The position numbers and the translations under genes were made by a program. From Duganella phyllosphaerae (GTDB lineage: Bacteria; Pseudomonadota; Gammaproteobacteria; Burkholderiales; Burkholderiaceae_D): a stretch of 64,000 bases of DNA. The DNA lies in NCBI RefSeq assembly GCF_001758785.1, contig NZ_LROM01000071.1, forward strand, positions 124,001 to 188,000, read 5' to 3'. This document shows positions 46,058 through 54,334 of this stretch, one piece after another; position 1 is the stretch's first letter, and each line of letters opens with the position of its first letter. The notes below the pieces were generated by a model that saw only the letters and a program-made list of their open reading frames with translations, made no database searches and was not told where the DNA came from.

Positions 46058-47389
46058 TTAAGCGATCAGGCCGGCGCCGCGGGCGGCCTTGAGCCAGTCC
46101 GGGTATTCGGCCATCAGTAAATCGTACAGTTCGGCGTCGGTATATTCGTCGGGCGAGGCGACCGAGAAGTAATTGGCGTTATCGACCAGGCGGCCCGGCA
46201 ATTCGTCCAGGCTTTCCAGGAACGGGAAGTCGGAGTCGGCAAAGCTGGCAAGCTTGCGGTTCTTCGACTTGCGCCCCTTGCCGATGCCCATGAACTGCCA
46301 GAAAATCGCCTCGTGGCTGGACCAGCGCACCTGGCGCTCGGCCAGGCCCTGGTCGGAGGTGCCGCCGTCGGTGACGAACATCACGTACACGGGCAGGTCG
46401 GCGCGCTGCGGCTTGTTGCGCTCGCCACCGGCGCCGTCGGGGAAATAGAAACGGCGCACGGCTTCGAGCGCGGCGCCGTAGCGGGTGTCGCCTTCGAGCG
46501 GATGGCGGTCGATGGTTTTTTGCACGAAGCCGGCAAAGTTGCTGATGCCCATGGGATCGACGTGGTGGACATTGCGGCCGAACAGGAACACGTCGATCTC
46601 GCCGTCATCGTCGAACTTGCAACCGAGCGCGAGGATGCGCTCGGCAAACTGCTGCACCAGGCCGCGCTTGTACAACATGCCCATCGAGCCTGAAATATCG
46701 AGCACCAGGCACACGCGGGCGCGGTGGCTTTGCAGCCCCACTTTTTGCAGCGAGACGCTGGCCGACTTGACCAGGCTGACCAGTTGCGGCGCCTGCTGTT
46801 GCAAGCGTTTTTCCAGGTCGACGCCGGATTTGACGGAAGCAGGTGCCGGCGCAGATGCAGGCGCTGGCCCATCATCGACGGCGCCGCCGAAGTGGCGCAC
46901 CAGCACGTCGAGACCGCCATCGAAACCCTGGCCCGAGGCCATGAAGCGCCATTCGCCGTTGCGGCGATAAATCTCGCCGACCATCAGCGCCCGTTCGGAC
47001 GCGAAATCGGCGCCGGTGAAGGCGAAGCGGACGAGCTCCTCGTCGCCGGCCAGCAGCCGCAGGTAACCGGATTGAAGTTGCGACATCACGCCGGGGCCGT
47101 CGATGCTGGCGGTGATTACCACCCGCTCGACCGTGGCCGGCAGGCGCGCCAGGTGAAAGGTAAAGCGCTGTGCGCCGGCCAGTCCGTTACCAATGAACAC
47201 CCCACCACACGGCGTGGCAGGCTGGTTGAAGAACGTCATGTAAGGCTCGCCGACGAGTTTGCCGTTGGCGTCCAGCGCAAAGCTGGCGACGTCGAGCGCC
47301 AGTCCCTGCGCCGCAAACTCGGCATGAAAGGCCCGGTCGGTGATGGCGGGCGCCAAGGTAACGCGTCCCCCTTTGGAAATCTGTTCCAT
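46058..47389 (-). CDS. TerD-domain / von Willebrand A fusion protein (TerF-like)
   Basis: This 443-residue cytoplasmic protein has an N-terminal TerD-like domain (about 1-165, ending in GEIYRRNGEWRFMASGQGFDGGL), an Ala/Pro linker (about 172-190) and a C-terminal vWA domain with the metal site DISGSM near residue 233 and later acidic/Thr positions (PVYVMFVTDGGTSD). TerF of the tellurite operon has this layout. vWA and TerD domains bind Ca2+ or other divalent metals and build membrane-associated complexes in envelope or phage stress. AGGAG precedes the ATG. Middle gene of the three-gene operon. Confidence 0.9.
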   Translation of the reverse strand: MEQISKGGRVTLAPAITDRAFHAEFAAQGLALDVASFALDANGKLVGEPYMTFFNQPATPCGGVFIGNGLAGAQRFTFHLARLPATVERVVITASIDGPGVMSQLQSGYLRLLAGDEELVRFAFTGADFASERALMVGEIYRRNGEWRFMASGQGFDGGLDVLVRHFGGAVDDGPAPASAPAPASVKSGVDLEKRLQQQAPQLVSLVKSASVSLQKVGLQSHRARVCLVLDISGSMGMLYKRGLVQQFAERILALGCKFDDDGEIDVFLFGRNVHHVDPMGISNFAGFVQKTIDRHPLEGDTRYGAALEAVRRFYFPDGAGGERNKPQRADLPVYVMFVTDGGTSDQGLAERQVRWSSHEAIFWQFMGIGKGRKSKNRKLASFADSDFPFLESLDELPGRLVDNANYFSVASPDEYTDAELYDLLMAEYPDWLKAARGAGLIA

Positions 47390-47423
47390 GGCGCTCCTGC
47401 CCGGTGAGCTTATTTAAGCGTCG

Positions 47424-47999
47424 TTACGCGTTGACGCCGAACGAACGCGCGAGGGGACCGAGGCCGCCCTTGAAGCCCTGGCCGATGGCGCGGAATTTCC
47501 AGTCGCTGCCATGGCGATACAGTTCGCCGAAGATCATCGCGGTTTCGGTGGAGCCGTCTTCGGACAGGTCGTAACGGGCCAGCTCGCCGCTGTTGGCGGC
47601 GTTCAGGCAGCGGATGTAGGCCTTGCCCACCATGCCGAAGTTCTGGCGGCGCGCATCGGCTTCGTGGATGGTGACGCAGAACGCCACGCGATCGATATCG
47701 GCCGGAATGGCGGACAGGTCGATGTTGAGGGTCTCGTCGTCGCCGTCGCCCTGGCCGGTCGTGTTGTCGCCGGTGTGGACGACCGAGCCATCGGTGGATT
47801 TGAGGTTGTTGTAGAAAATGAAGTCGGAGTCGCCACGCACTTTACCGTCGGTCTTGAGCAGGAAAGCGCTACCATCGAGGTCGAAAGCGGAGCCGTCGGA
47901 CGAGCGCGGATCCCAGCCCAGGCCGATGACAACCTTGGTCAGGCCCGGTGCTTCCTTGCTCAGGTTGACGTTACCGCCTTTTTGCAAACTAATAGCCAT
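47424..47999 (-). CDS. terD: TerD-family stress protein
   Basis: This 191-residue cytoplasmic protein is full-length TerD/Ter[42 protein letters not shown], the calcium-binding [21 protein letters not shown] and the C-terminal [24 protein letters not shown]. Whether it is TerD or TerE is not decidable by eye. TerD proteins bind Ca2+ and belong to the ter stress system (tellurite, phage and colicin resistance). It is the first gene of the operon; repeats in its leader may be regulatory. TerC and the ter biosynthetic genes are not in the window. Confidence 0.93.
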   Translation of the reverse strand: MAISLQKGGNVNLSKEAPGLTKVVIGLGWDPRSSDGSAFDLDGSAFLLKTDGKVRGDSDFIFYNNLKSTDGSVVHTGDNTTGQGDGDDETLNIDLSAIPADIDRVAFCVTIHEADARRQNFGMVGKAYIRCLNAANSGELARYDLSEDGSTETAMIFGELYRHGSDWKFRAIGQGFKGGLGPLARSFGVNA

Positions 48000-48036
48000 A
48001 TTCGTTTCCTTTCAATACAGGTTGTTGGGACAGTGC

Positions 48037-48065
48037 GCTGTTGATATAAATGCTGTTGATATCAA
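48037..48065. repeat. Direct repeat GCTGTTGATAT and palindrome in ter leader
   Basis: GCTGTTGATAT occurs at 48037-48047 and 48052-48062, 15 bases apart. The second copy runs into the perfect 10-base palindrome TTGATATCAA (48056-48065). This is a candidate regulator site about 40-65 bases upstream of the TerD start codon. Confidence 0.5.
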
Positions 48066-48212
48066 TTTCATCAGCCTTGAATCATCATATCAAAGGCATG
48101 ACAATCGGGTCACGCCGCTGACTTGTTTTCGCGATGCAATATTGTGAGTAATATACATGAAGCATCCTGATTGTAAAGTGGCGGTGCGGGCGCCCGGGAG
48201 TGGAATCCATCG

Positions 48213-48329
48213 CTATTTAATCAGCGCCAGCACCTCGCGAAAGCGCGGATGACGGCAAGTCTCGAGCCATTCGAACGCCACCATCTCCACCGTGGCGCAG
48301 GTGATGCCCGCGCCAGCCAGCCGAGGCAT
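48213..48329 (-). pseudogene. C-terminal remnant of an isochorismatase-family hydrolase
   Basis: The minus-strand frame from 48329 to the TAG at 48213 encodes 38 residues containing AGITCATVEMVAFEWLETC and HPRFREVLALIK. This resembles the last helix-strand of YcaC/isochorismatase-like hydrolases, where (V/E)MVxFEWL is usual. Reading further upstream the frame stays open for about 20 codons without family resemblance and meets a stop. The catalytic part is missing, so this is a remnant. The family call is by recall of the motif. Confidence 0.5.
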
Positions 48330-48426
48330 GGGGCATGAGTGCTCCGGGCAGGTGGTTTGAAATGTGGCAGCAAGTTGCTGCACTATGGGTTCACTATTCT
48401 ATCTTTGTGGCTAATGGAATCACTCA

Positions 48427-50568
48427 ATGAAAATTCCCCGTCTCGCCTGTCTATGTTTGCTCGCCCTCGCTTCCAGCCTCGCCAGCGCCTCCGCCGAACC
48501 CATGCCGCCCATCGACCGCCAGGCGGTCGTTGCGCGCCACGCGCCGCGGTTGCGGGCGATGGATCCGCAGGCGCCGCTTACGGTGGGCAACGGGCGGTTC
48601 GCTTTTACGGCCGATGTGACCGGGCTGCAAACGCTGCCCGACCTGTATCACGCACACGGTATTCCACTGGAAACCCAGGCGCGCTGGTCGTGGCACGAGG
48701 ACGCCAACCCTGCCGGCTACACACTGGCCGACGCCAACGTCGCGTACACCGCACATGGCCGCACGGTGGGCTATCCCACCAATGCCAAATCCGCGGCCGG
48801 CCAGTGGCTGCGCGAAAATCCGCATACGCAGCCGCTGCCGCGCATCGGCTTCGTGCTCACCGGCAAGGATGCGCGCGCGATCTCCGGCGCCGACCTCATC
48901 GCCATCGACCAGCGCCTCGACCTGTGGCAAGGCCGCTTGCACAGCCGGGTCACGCTGCTTGGCCAGCCGGTCAGCGTGCACAGCGCGGTGGCGCCTGACA
49001 GCGACGCGCTGGCCCTGGCGATCACGTCGCCGCTGCTGGGGCAAGGTCGGCTGGCGGTGCGCATCGCGGTGCCGCTCGGTTACGGGCGCGCCAAAACCCA
49101 CCACAATCCGCCGCTCGATTTTACGCAGCCCGACGCCCATCGCAGCACGGTGCTCGAACAATCCGGCCGCAAGCTGGTGGTGGAACATCGGCGCGATGGC
49201 GCCCGTTATGCCATGACCGTGACCAGCGGCGGCAAACTCGTGATCACCCACCCGGCGCCGCACGTGTTGCAAATCGCCCCCGCCAGCGGCGACAAATTGG
49301 ACCTCACGGTCGCCTTCGCCCAAGACGGCGTGGCGCAGGCGCCGGACGCGGCTGCCGTATTCGACACCAGCGCCCGCCACTGGCAGCGTTTCTGGCAACA
49401 AGGCGCGGCCATCGATTTTGCCGGCAGCAGCGACCCGCGCGCGCCGGAACTCGAGCGCCGCGTGGTGCTGTCGCAATACCTGACGGCGGTGCAGACAGGC
49501 GACACCTTGCCGGCATCGGAAAGCGGGCTCACCACGTCCACCTGGTACGGCAAGCATCACACCGAAATGGTGTGGTGGCACACCGCCCACTTCGCGCTGT
49601 GGGGACGGCCAGAATTTACTGCGCGCACGCTGTCGTGGTACCAGCGCACCTTGCCGGTGGCCCGCGCGGTGGCGCAAGAGCGCGGTCTGACCGGTGCGCG
49701 CTGGATGAAGATGACCGGGCCCGGCGGGCGTGAAAGCCCGGGCGGCAACCCGCTGATCGCCTGGAACCAGCCGCACGCGATCCACCTGGCCGAACTGCTG
49801 TACCGCGCCGATCCTACTGCGGCCACCCTGGCGCGCTACCGCGAACTGGTGTTCGACACCGCCGAAGGCATGGCCTCGATGCTGCACTGGGACGATGCGG
49901 GCCAGCGCTATGTGCTCGGCCCGCCGCTGTGGATCGCCCAGGAAATCTACGACCAGCGCACCAGCATGAATCCCGCCTACGAACTCGGTTACTGGGCCCG
50001 TGGCCTGGAAATCGCCCAGCAATGGCGCGAACGGCTGGGCCTGGCGCGCGATGCGGGCTGGGAACAACGGCGCACGCACCTGTCGCAGTTGCCGGTCAAG
50101 GACGGCAAATACGTGGCGCTGGAGTCGCACCCCGACACCTGGGACAACGTCGATAGCCGCCACGACCATCCGTCATTCCTGATGGCGCTGGGCCAGTTGC
50201 CGGGCGACGGCGTCGACCGCGAGACCATGCGCCGCACGCTGCACGCGGTACTGTCCAGCTGGGACTGGAAAACCAAGATCTGGGGCTGGGACTACCCAAT
50301 GATTGCCATGACGGCCGCGCGCCTCGGTGAAACGCAGGCGGCGGTGGACGTGCTGCTCAAAACGGACGGCCCCAACAACAACTACACAGCCGCTGGCCAC
50401 AACACCAACACCAACCTGCCGGCGTACCTGCCCGGCAACGGCGCGCTGCTGGCGGCCGTGGCCATGATGACGGGCGGCTGGGATGGCGCGCCAGAAGGCA
50501 ATGCGCCCGGATTCCCGCGCGATGGCACGTGGGTGGTGCGGGCGGAAGGCTTTCAGCGTTTGCCTTGA
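48427..50568 (+). CDS. Secreted six-hairpin glycosidase-like protein, family unassigned
   Basis: This 713-residue protein has a signal peptide ending ASA. It has an N-terminal beta-sandwich region (about 40-330), then from about residue 340 an (alpha/alpha)6-barrel-like region with the dense aromatic stretch STWYGKHHTEMVWWHTAHFALWGRPEF and later LESHPDTWDNVDSRHDHPSFLMALGQLPGD. This two-domain plan occurs in GH65, GH95 and GH15-like enzymes and in several uncharacterised families. Candidate catalytic acids are the Glu of HHTEMVWW and the Glu/Asp of ALESHPDTWDNVD. It stands alone near pectin genes. I do not recognise the family with certainty. Confidence 0.7.
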   Translation: MKIPRLACLCLLALASSLASASAEPMPPIDRQAVVARHAPRLRAMDPQAPLTVGNGRFAFTADVTGLQTLPDLYHAHGIPLETQARWSWHEDANPAGYTLADANVAYTAHGRTVGYPTNAKSAAGQWLRENPHTQPLPRIGFVLTGKDARAISGADLIAIDQRLDLWQGRLHSRVTLLGQPVSVHSAVAPDSDALALAITSPLLGQGRLAVRIAVPLGYGRAKTHHNPPLDFTQPDAHRSTVLEQSGRKLVVEHRRDGARYAMTVTSGGKLVITHPAPHVLQIAPASGDKLDLTVAFAQDGVAQAPDAAAVFDTSARHWQRFWQQGAAIDFAGSSDPRAPELERRVVLSQYLTAVQTGDTLPASESGLTTSTWYGKHHTEMVWWHTAHFALWGRPEFTARTLSWYQRTLPVARAVAQERGLTGARWMKMTGPGGRESPGGNPLIAWNQPHAIHLAELLYRADPTAATLARYRELVFDTAEGMASMLHWDDAGQRYVLGPPLWIAQEIYDQRTSMNPAYELGYWARGLEIAQQWRERLGLARDAGWEQRRTHLSQLPVKDGKYVALESHPDTWDNVDSRHDHPSFLMALGQLPGDGVDRETMRRTLHAVLSSWDWKTKIWGWDYPMIAMTAARLGETQAAVDVLLKTDGPNNNYTAAGHNTNTNLPAYLPGNGALLAAVAMMTGGWDGAPEGNAPGFPRDGTWVVRAEGFQRLP

Positions 50569-50668
50569 CCGGGGCTGCCGGATCATCCACCTGCCGGCAT
50601 AAGTGCGCAAGCCAACGGATAAACCCGCTGGCAGCGACTATGCTGGGATTTTGGCAGGGAATATCGCC

Positions 50669-50908
50669 ATGACCCATCACGATCACTTTCCCACCATCGA
50701 ACGCCGCCACGACGGCCCCGTGCAAGCAGTCGATACCGGACTCGACGTCGCCACCAAGGAAGGCGTGGGACCGGCGCTCGAGTTCATGCTCACCCATGGC
50801 GTCGATCGTGGCACTGCGCTGCGCGTGCTGGCTGGGCCGGAGTTTCACCGCCCCAGCGCCTCCGCGCCGGATGAAGACCGAACTGACCACGTCGTACCCG
50901 GTTTCTGA
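50669..50908 (+). CDS. Small hypothetical protein
   Basis: This 79-residue protein begins MTHHDHFPTIERRHDGPVQ. A central helix-like segment (TKEGVGPALEFMLTHGVDRGTALRVLAGPEFHR) is followed by an acidic tail. There is no signal peptide or membrane span. AGGGA lies about eight bases before the ATG, and the coding statistics look like those of the neighbours. The gene is 91 bases before the aldehyde dehydrogenase gene. No family recognised. Confidence 0.6.
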   Translation: MTHHDHFPTIERRHDGPVQAVDTGLDVATKEGVGPALEFMLTHGVDRGTALRVLAGPEFHRPSASAPDEDRTDHVVPGF

Positions 50909-50999
50909 TTTTCTGGCAAAGTAGAGGTCGCTCGCGTAACCACCATCATGCGTGGTAATGCGCCCCGTATCAACTCATTCTGACCGGAGATCCCAGAAA

Positions 51000-52445
51000 A
51001 TGACCACCACCAGCTATCCAGATACCCGCCTTTTGATCGCCAACGAGTGGCAAGACGCCACTGGCGGCAAGACCATCCCCGTCATCAATCCGGCCACCGG
51101 CCAGTCCATCGGCACCGTGGCGCACGCCAGCATCGCCGACCTCGACCGCGCATTGGAAGCGGCCCAGCGCGGCTTCGACGCCTGGCGCAAGGTGCCGGCC
51201 TTCGAGCGCGCCGCCATCATGCGCCGCGCTGCCGCCTTGCTGCGTGAACGCGCCGACGACATCGGTCGCCTGCTCACGCAAGAGCAAGGCAAACCACTGG
51301 CCCAGGCCAAGGCCGAGGCGACCGCCGGCGCCGACATCATCGACTGGTTTGCCGCCGAAGGCATGCGCGTGTATGGCCGCATTGTGCCCGCACGCAACCC
51401 TGCCGCCCAGCAACTGGTATTGAAAGAGCCGGTCGGCCCGGTTGCCGCCTTCACGCCGTGGAACTTCCCGATCAACCAGATCGTGCGCAAGCTCGCAGCT
51501 TCGCTGGCCACCGGCTGCTCGTTCCTGTGCAAGGCGCCCGAAGAAACCCCGGCCTCGCCGGCCGCGCTGCTGCAATGCTTTGTCGATGCCGGCGTGCCGC
51601 CCGGTACCGTGGGCCTGGTGTTCGGCGATCCGGCCGAAATTTCGGGCTACCTGATCCCACACCCGGTGATCCGCAAGGTCACCTTCACCGGCTCCACCCC
51701 GGTCGGCAAGCAACTGGCCGCGCTGGCCGGCGCCCACATGAAGCGCGTGACGATGGAGCTCGGTGGCCATGCCCCGGTGATCATCGCCGAGGACGCCGAC
51801 GTGGCGCTGGCAGTGGAAGCGGCCGGCGGCGCCAAGTTCCGCAATGCGGGTCAGGTGTGCGTGTCCCCTACCCGCTTCCTGGTGCATAACAGCATCAAGG
51901 CCGAGTTTACCCGCGCCATGGTCGCCCATGCCGAAGGCCTGAAGCTCGGTAACGGCCTCGACGCCGGCACCACCCTCGGTCCATTGGCCAACCCGCGCCG
52001 CGTGTCCGCCATGACGCAACTGGTGGACGACGCCCGCGCCAAGGGCGCCAACGTGGCCACCGGCGGCCAGCGCGTGGGTACCGAAGGCAACTTCTTCGCG
52101 CCGACCATCCTGGCCGATGTACCGCTCAACGCCAGCGTCTTCAACGACGAGCCGTTCGGCCCGGTTGCCGCCATCCGTGGTTTCGACACCCTGGACGAAG
52201 CGATCGCCGAATCGAACCGCCTGCCGTTCGGCCTGGCCGGCTACGCGTTCACGCGCTCGATCAAGAACGCCCACCAGCTGATGCACAACGTCGAAGTGGG
52301 CATGTTGTGGATTAACCAGCCGGCCACGCCGAGCGCCGAGATGCCGTTTGGCGGCGTCAAGGATTCGGGCTATGGTTCGGAAGGCGGCCCGGAGGCGCTC
52401 GAGGCTTACCTCAATACCAAGGCAGTGTCGATGGTCGGGGTGTAA
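51000..52445 (+). CDS. NAD(P)-dependent succinate-semialdehyde-type dehydrogenase
   Basis: This 481-residue aldehyde dehydrogenase has the catalytic Glu in MELGGHAPV and the nucleophile Cys in [12 protein letters not shown], with the cofactor motif [11 protein letters not shown]. The sequence and length match the succinate-semialdehyde dehydrogenase group (GabD-like), which oxidises the aldehyde to succinate in 4-aminobutyrate or related catabolism; other aldehydes such as alpha-ketoglutarate semialdehyde are possible. The ATG at 51000 follows GGAG; a 16-codon upstream extension has no ribosome site. No transaminase gene is adjacent. Confidence 0.9.
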   Translation: MTTTSYPDTRLLIANEWQDATGGKTIPVINPATGQSIGTVAHASIADLDRALEAAQRGFDAWRKVPAFERAAIMRRAAALLRERADDIGRLLTQEQGKPLAQAKAEATAGADIIDWFAAEGMRVYGRIVPARNPAAQQLVLKEPVGPVAAFTPWNFPINQIVRKLAASLATGCSFLCKAPEETPASPAALLQCFVDAGVPPGTVGLVFGDPAEISGYLIPHPVIRKVTFTGSTPVGKQLAALAGAHMKRVTMELGGHAPVIIAEDADVALAVEAAGGAKFRNAGQVCVSPTRFLVHNSIKAEFTRAMVAHAEGLKLGNGLDAGTTLGPLANPRRVSAMTQLVDDARAKGANVATGGQRVGTEGNFFAPTILADVPLNASVFNDEPFGPVAAIRGFDTLDEAIAESNRLPFGLAGYAFTRSIKNAHQLMHNVEVGMLWINQPATPSAEMPFGGVKDSGYGSEGGPEALEAYLNTKAVSMVGV

Positions 52446-52519
52446 CCCTCTCGGAGGATGGACGGGTTGCCCGTCGGATGCGATACTGATCCGATGAACA
52501 ACTTCACTTCCTCCAACTC

Positions 52520-54334
52520 ATGAGCCACGGTTTCCTCCTCCACATGGTGTTTTATCTGGTGGCGGCCGTGGTGCTGGTGCCGCTGGCCAAGCGCGCCGGC
52601 ATGGGCGCCGTGCTCGGCTATCTTGCGGCCGGCGCCATCATCGGCCCCTGGGGCCTGTCCCTGATCGGCAACGTCGAGGATGTGCTCAGCATCTCCGAAT
52701 TCGGCGTAGTGCTGATGCTGTTCCTGATCGGCCTCGAACTCGAACCAAGAAAACTGTGGTCGCTGCGCCGTCCCATCTTCGGCTGGGGCGGCTTGCAGGT
52801 GGTGGCCGTCAGCGCCGGCCTGGCCGGCGTGGCGATTGCGCTCGGCATCGACTGGCATATCGCCCTCGTGGCAGGCCTGGCGCTGTCGCTCTCGTCCACC
52901 GCCATCGTGCTGGCCACGCTGGGCGAGCGCAAGCTGCTGCCCAGCCCGGCAGGCTCGGCCAGTTTTTCCATTTTGCTGTTCCAGGACATTGCCGCCATCC
53001 CGATGATCGCGCTGGTGCCGCTGCTGGCCATGGCCGGCGTGGTCGCCGATCACGACGAGCAAGGCTGGATGAAGGCGGTCAAGCTGCTGGCCGTGCTGCT
53101 CACGCTGTTCGCCTGCGGACGATTCCTGGTCAACCCGGTGATGCGCTACCTGGCCCGCACCGGCCTGCGCGAACTGTTTACCGGCTTTGCGCTGCTGCTC
53201 ATCATCGGCATTTGCCTGTTGATGGAATGGGTGGGCCTGTCGCTGGCGCTCGGCACGTTTACCGCCGGGGTGCTGCTGGCCGACTCCGAGTATCGCCACC
53301 AATTGATTAGCGACCTGGAGCCGTTCAAGGGCCTGCTGCTGGGGCTGTTCTTCATGGCGGTGGGCATGTCGGCCGACTTCGGCCTGCTGCTGGCGCAACC
53401 GTGGCTGGTGCTGGGCCTGACCTGCGCGCTGCTGCTGGTCAAAGGCGGCCTGTTGTACGGGATGTCGTTCTGGTTCGATATTCCGCGCGGCCAGCGCCTG
53501 TTCTTTGCGCTGTTGATGTCGCAGGGCGGCGAATTTGCCTTCGTGGTATTCGGCACGGCGGTGGACGCCAAGGTGCTGCCGCCGGCGACCGGGGCGCTGC
53601 TGGTGGTGGTGGTCACGCTGTCGATGGTGGCCACGCCGCTGCTGCTGCTGCTGCACGACAAGCTGGTGGCGCCGCGCCTGCGCACCGGCAAAAAGAAACG
53701 CGAGGCCGACAAGATTGCGGTGGAAAACCCGGTAATCATCGCCGGCTTCGGCCGCTTCGGCCAGATCGTCGGCCGCCTGCTGGCGGCCAACCGCATCGGC
53801 GTAACCGTGCTCGACCATGACCCCGACCAGATCGAGCTGCTGCGCAAGTTCGGCTACGAAGTGTTTTATGGTGACGCCACCCGCATCGACCTGCTGGAAG
53901 CGGCCGGCATCGGCAAGGCCAGCGCGCTGGTGATCGCCATCGACACCGTGGACGACAGCCTGGAACTGGTGGACGCCGTGCGCGAGCGCTATCCCGACCT
54001 GACCATCCTGGCGCGCGCGCGCAACGTCTCGCACTATTATTCGCTGCTCGACCGGGGCGTGACGCTGATCGAGCGCGAAACCTTCGAAGCGTCGCTGCAA
54101 CTCGGCGCCAAGGTGCTGCAACAACTGGGCTTCGGCGCCGACCGCGCGGAGCAGGCTGCGCGCATCTTCCGCACCCATAACCTCAAGACCCTGCTGGAAG
54201 TGTATCCGCACCAGCAGGACCAGGACGAGATGGTGTCGATCACGCGCAAGGGCCGCCTCGAGCTCGAGGAGATGATGGCCGGCGATGCGGCGGCGTTCCG
54301 CGATGCGGAGAACGCCGCTGCATCGAAGCCATAA
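52520..54334 (+). CDS. CPA2 monovalent cation:proton antiporter (KefB/C-like)
   Basis: This 604-residue protein has about twelve membrane spans (Na+/H+ exchanger domain, 1-385, with GLELEPRKLW and SSTAIVLATLGE) and a C-terminal cytosolic TrkA-N/RCK domain (about 395-520, VIIAGFGRFGQIVGRLLAANRIGVTVLDHDPDQIELL). KefB/KefC export K+ in exchange for H+ and are gated by glutathione adducts to protect against electrophiles. The RCK domain suggests nucleotide or glutathione control. No KefF/KefG accessory gene is adjacent. Its stop codon abuts the convergent hydrolase gene. Confidence 0.92.
   Translation: MSHGFLLHMVFYLVAAVVLVPLAKRAGMGAVLGYLAAGAIIGPWGLSLIGNVEDVLSISEFGVVLMLFLIGLELEPRKLWSLRRPIFGWGGLQVVAVSAGLAGVAIALGIDWHIALVAGLALSLSSTAIVLATLGERKLLPSPAGSASFSILLFQDIAAIPMIALVPLLAMAGVVADHDEQGWMKAVKLLAVLLTLFACGRFLVNPVMRYLARTGLRELFTGFALLLIIGICLLMEWVGLSLALGTFTAGVLLADSEYRHQLISDLEPFKGLLLGLFFMAVGMSADFGLLLAQPWLVLGLTCALLLVKGGLLYGMSFWFDIPRGQRLFFALLMSQGGEFAFVVFGTAVDAKVLPPATGALLVVVVTLSMVATPLLLLLHDKLVAPRLRTGKKKREADKIAVENPVIIAGFGRFGQIVGRLLAANRIGVTVLDHDPDQIELLRKFGYEVFYGDATRIDLLEAAGIGKASALVIAIDTVDDSLELVDAVRERYPDLTILARARNVSHYYSLLDRGVTLIERETFEASLQLGAKVLQQLGFGADRAEQAARIFRTHNLKTLLEVYPHQQDQDEMVSITRKGRLELEEMMAGDAAAFRDAENAAASKP

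Larger units (their letters stand above)
48000..48426. other. Intergenic region with ter leader and a gene remnant
   Basis: This gap of 427 bases has the ter operon leader on its left (11-base direct repeats, AT-rich to about 48170), then from 48180 a more GC-rich stretch that encodes the isochorismatase remnant on the minus strand. The 48350-48426 part, upstream of the next gene, is AT-richer and may hold its promoter; I see no clear hexamer pair. Confidence 0.6.

Noticed and set aside
52455-52480. GACGGG/CCCGTC mini-hairpin after the aldehyde dehydrogenase
   Set aside because: The stem is only six bases with no T run, too weak to call a terminator.
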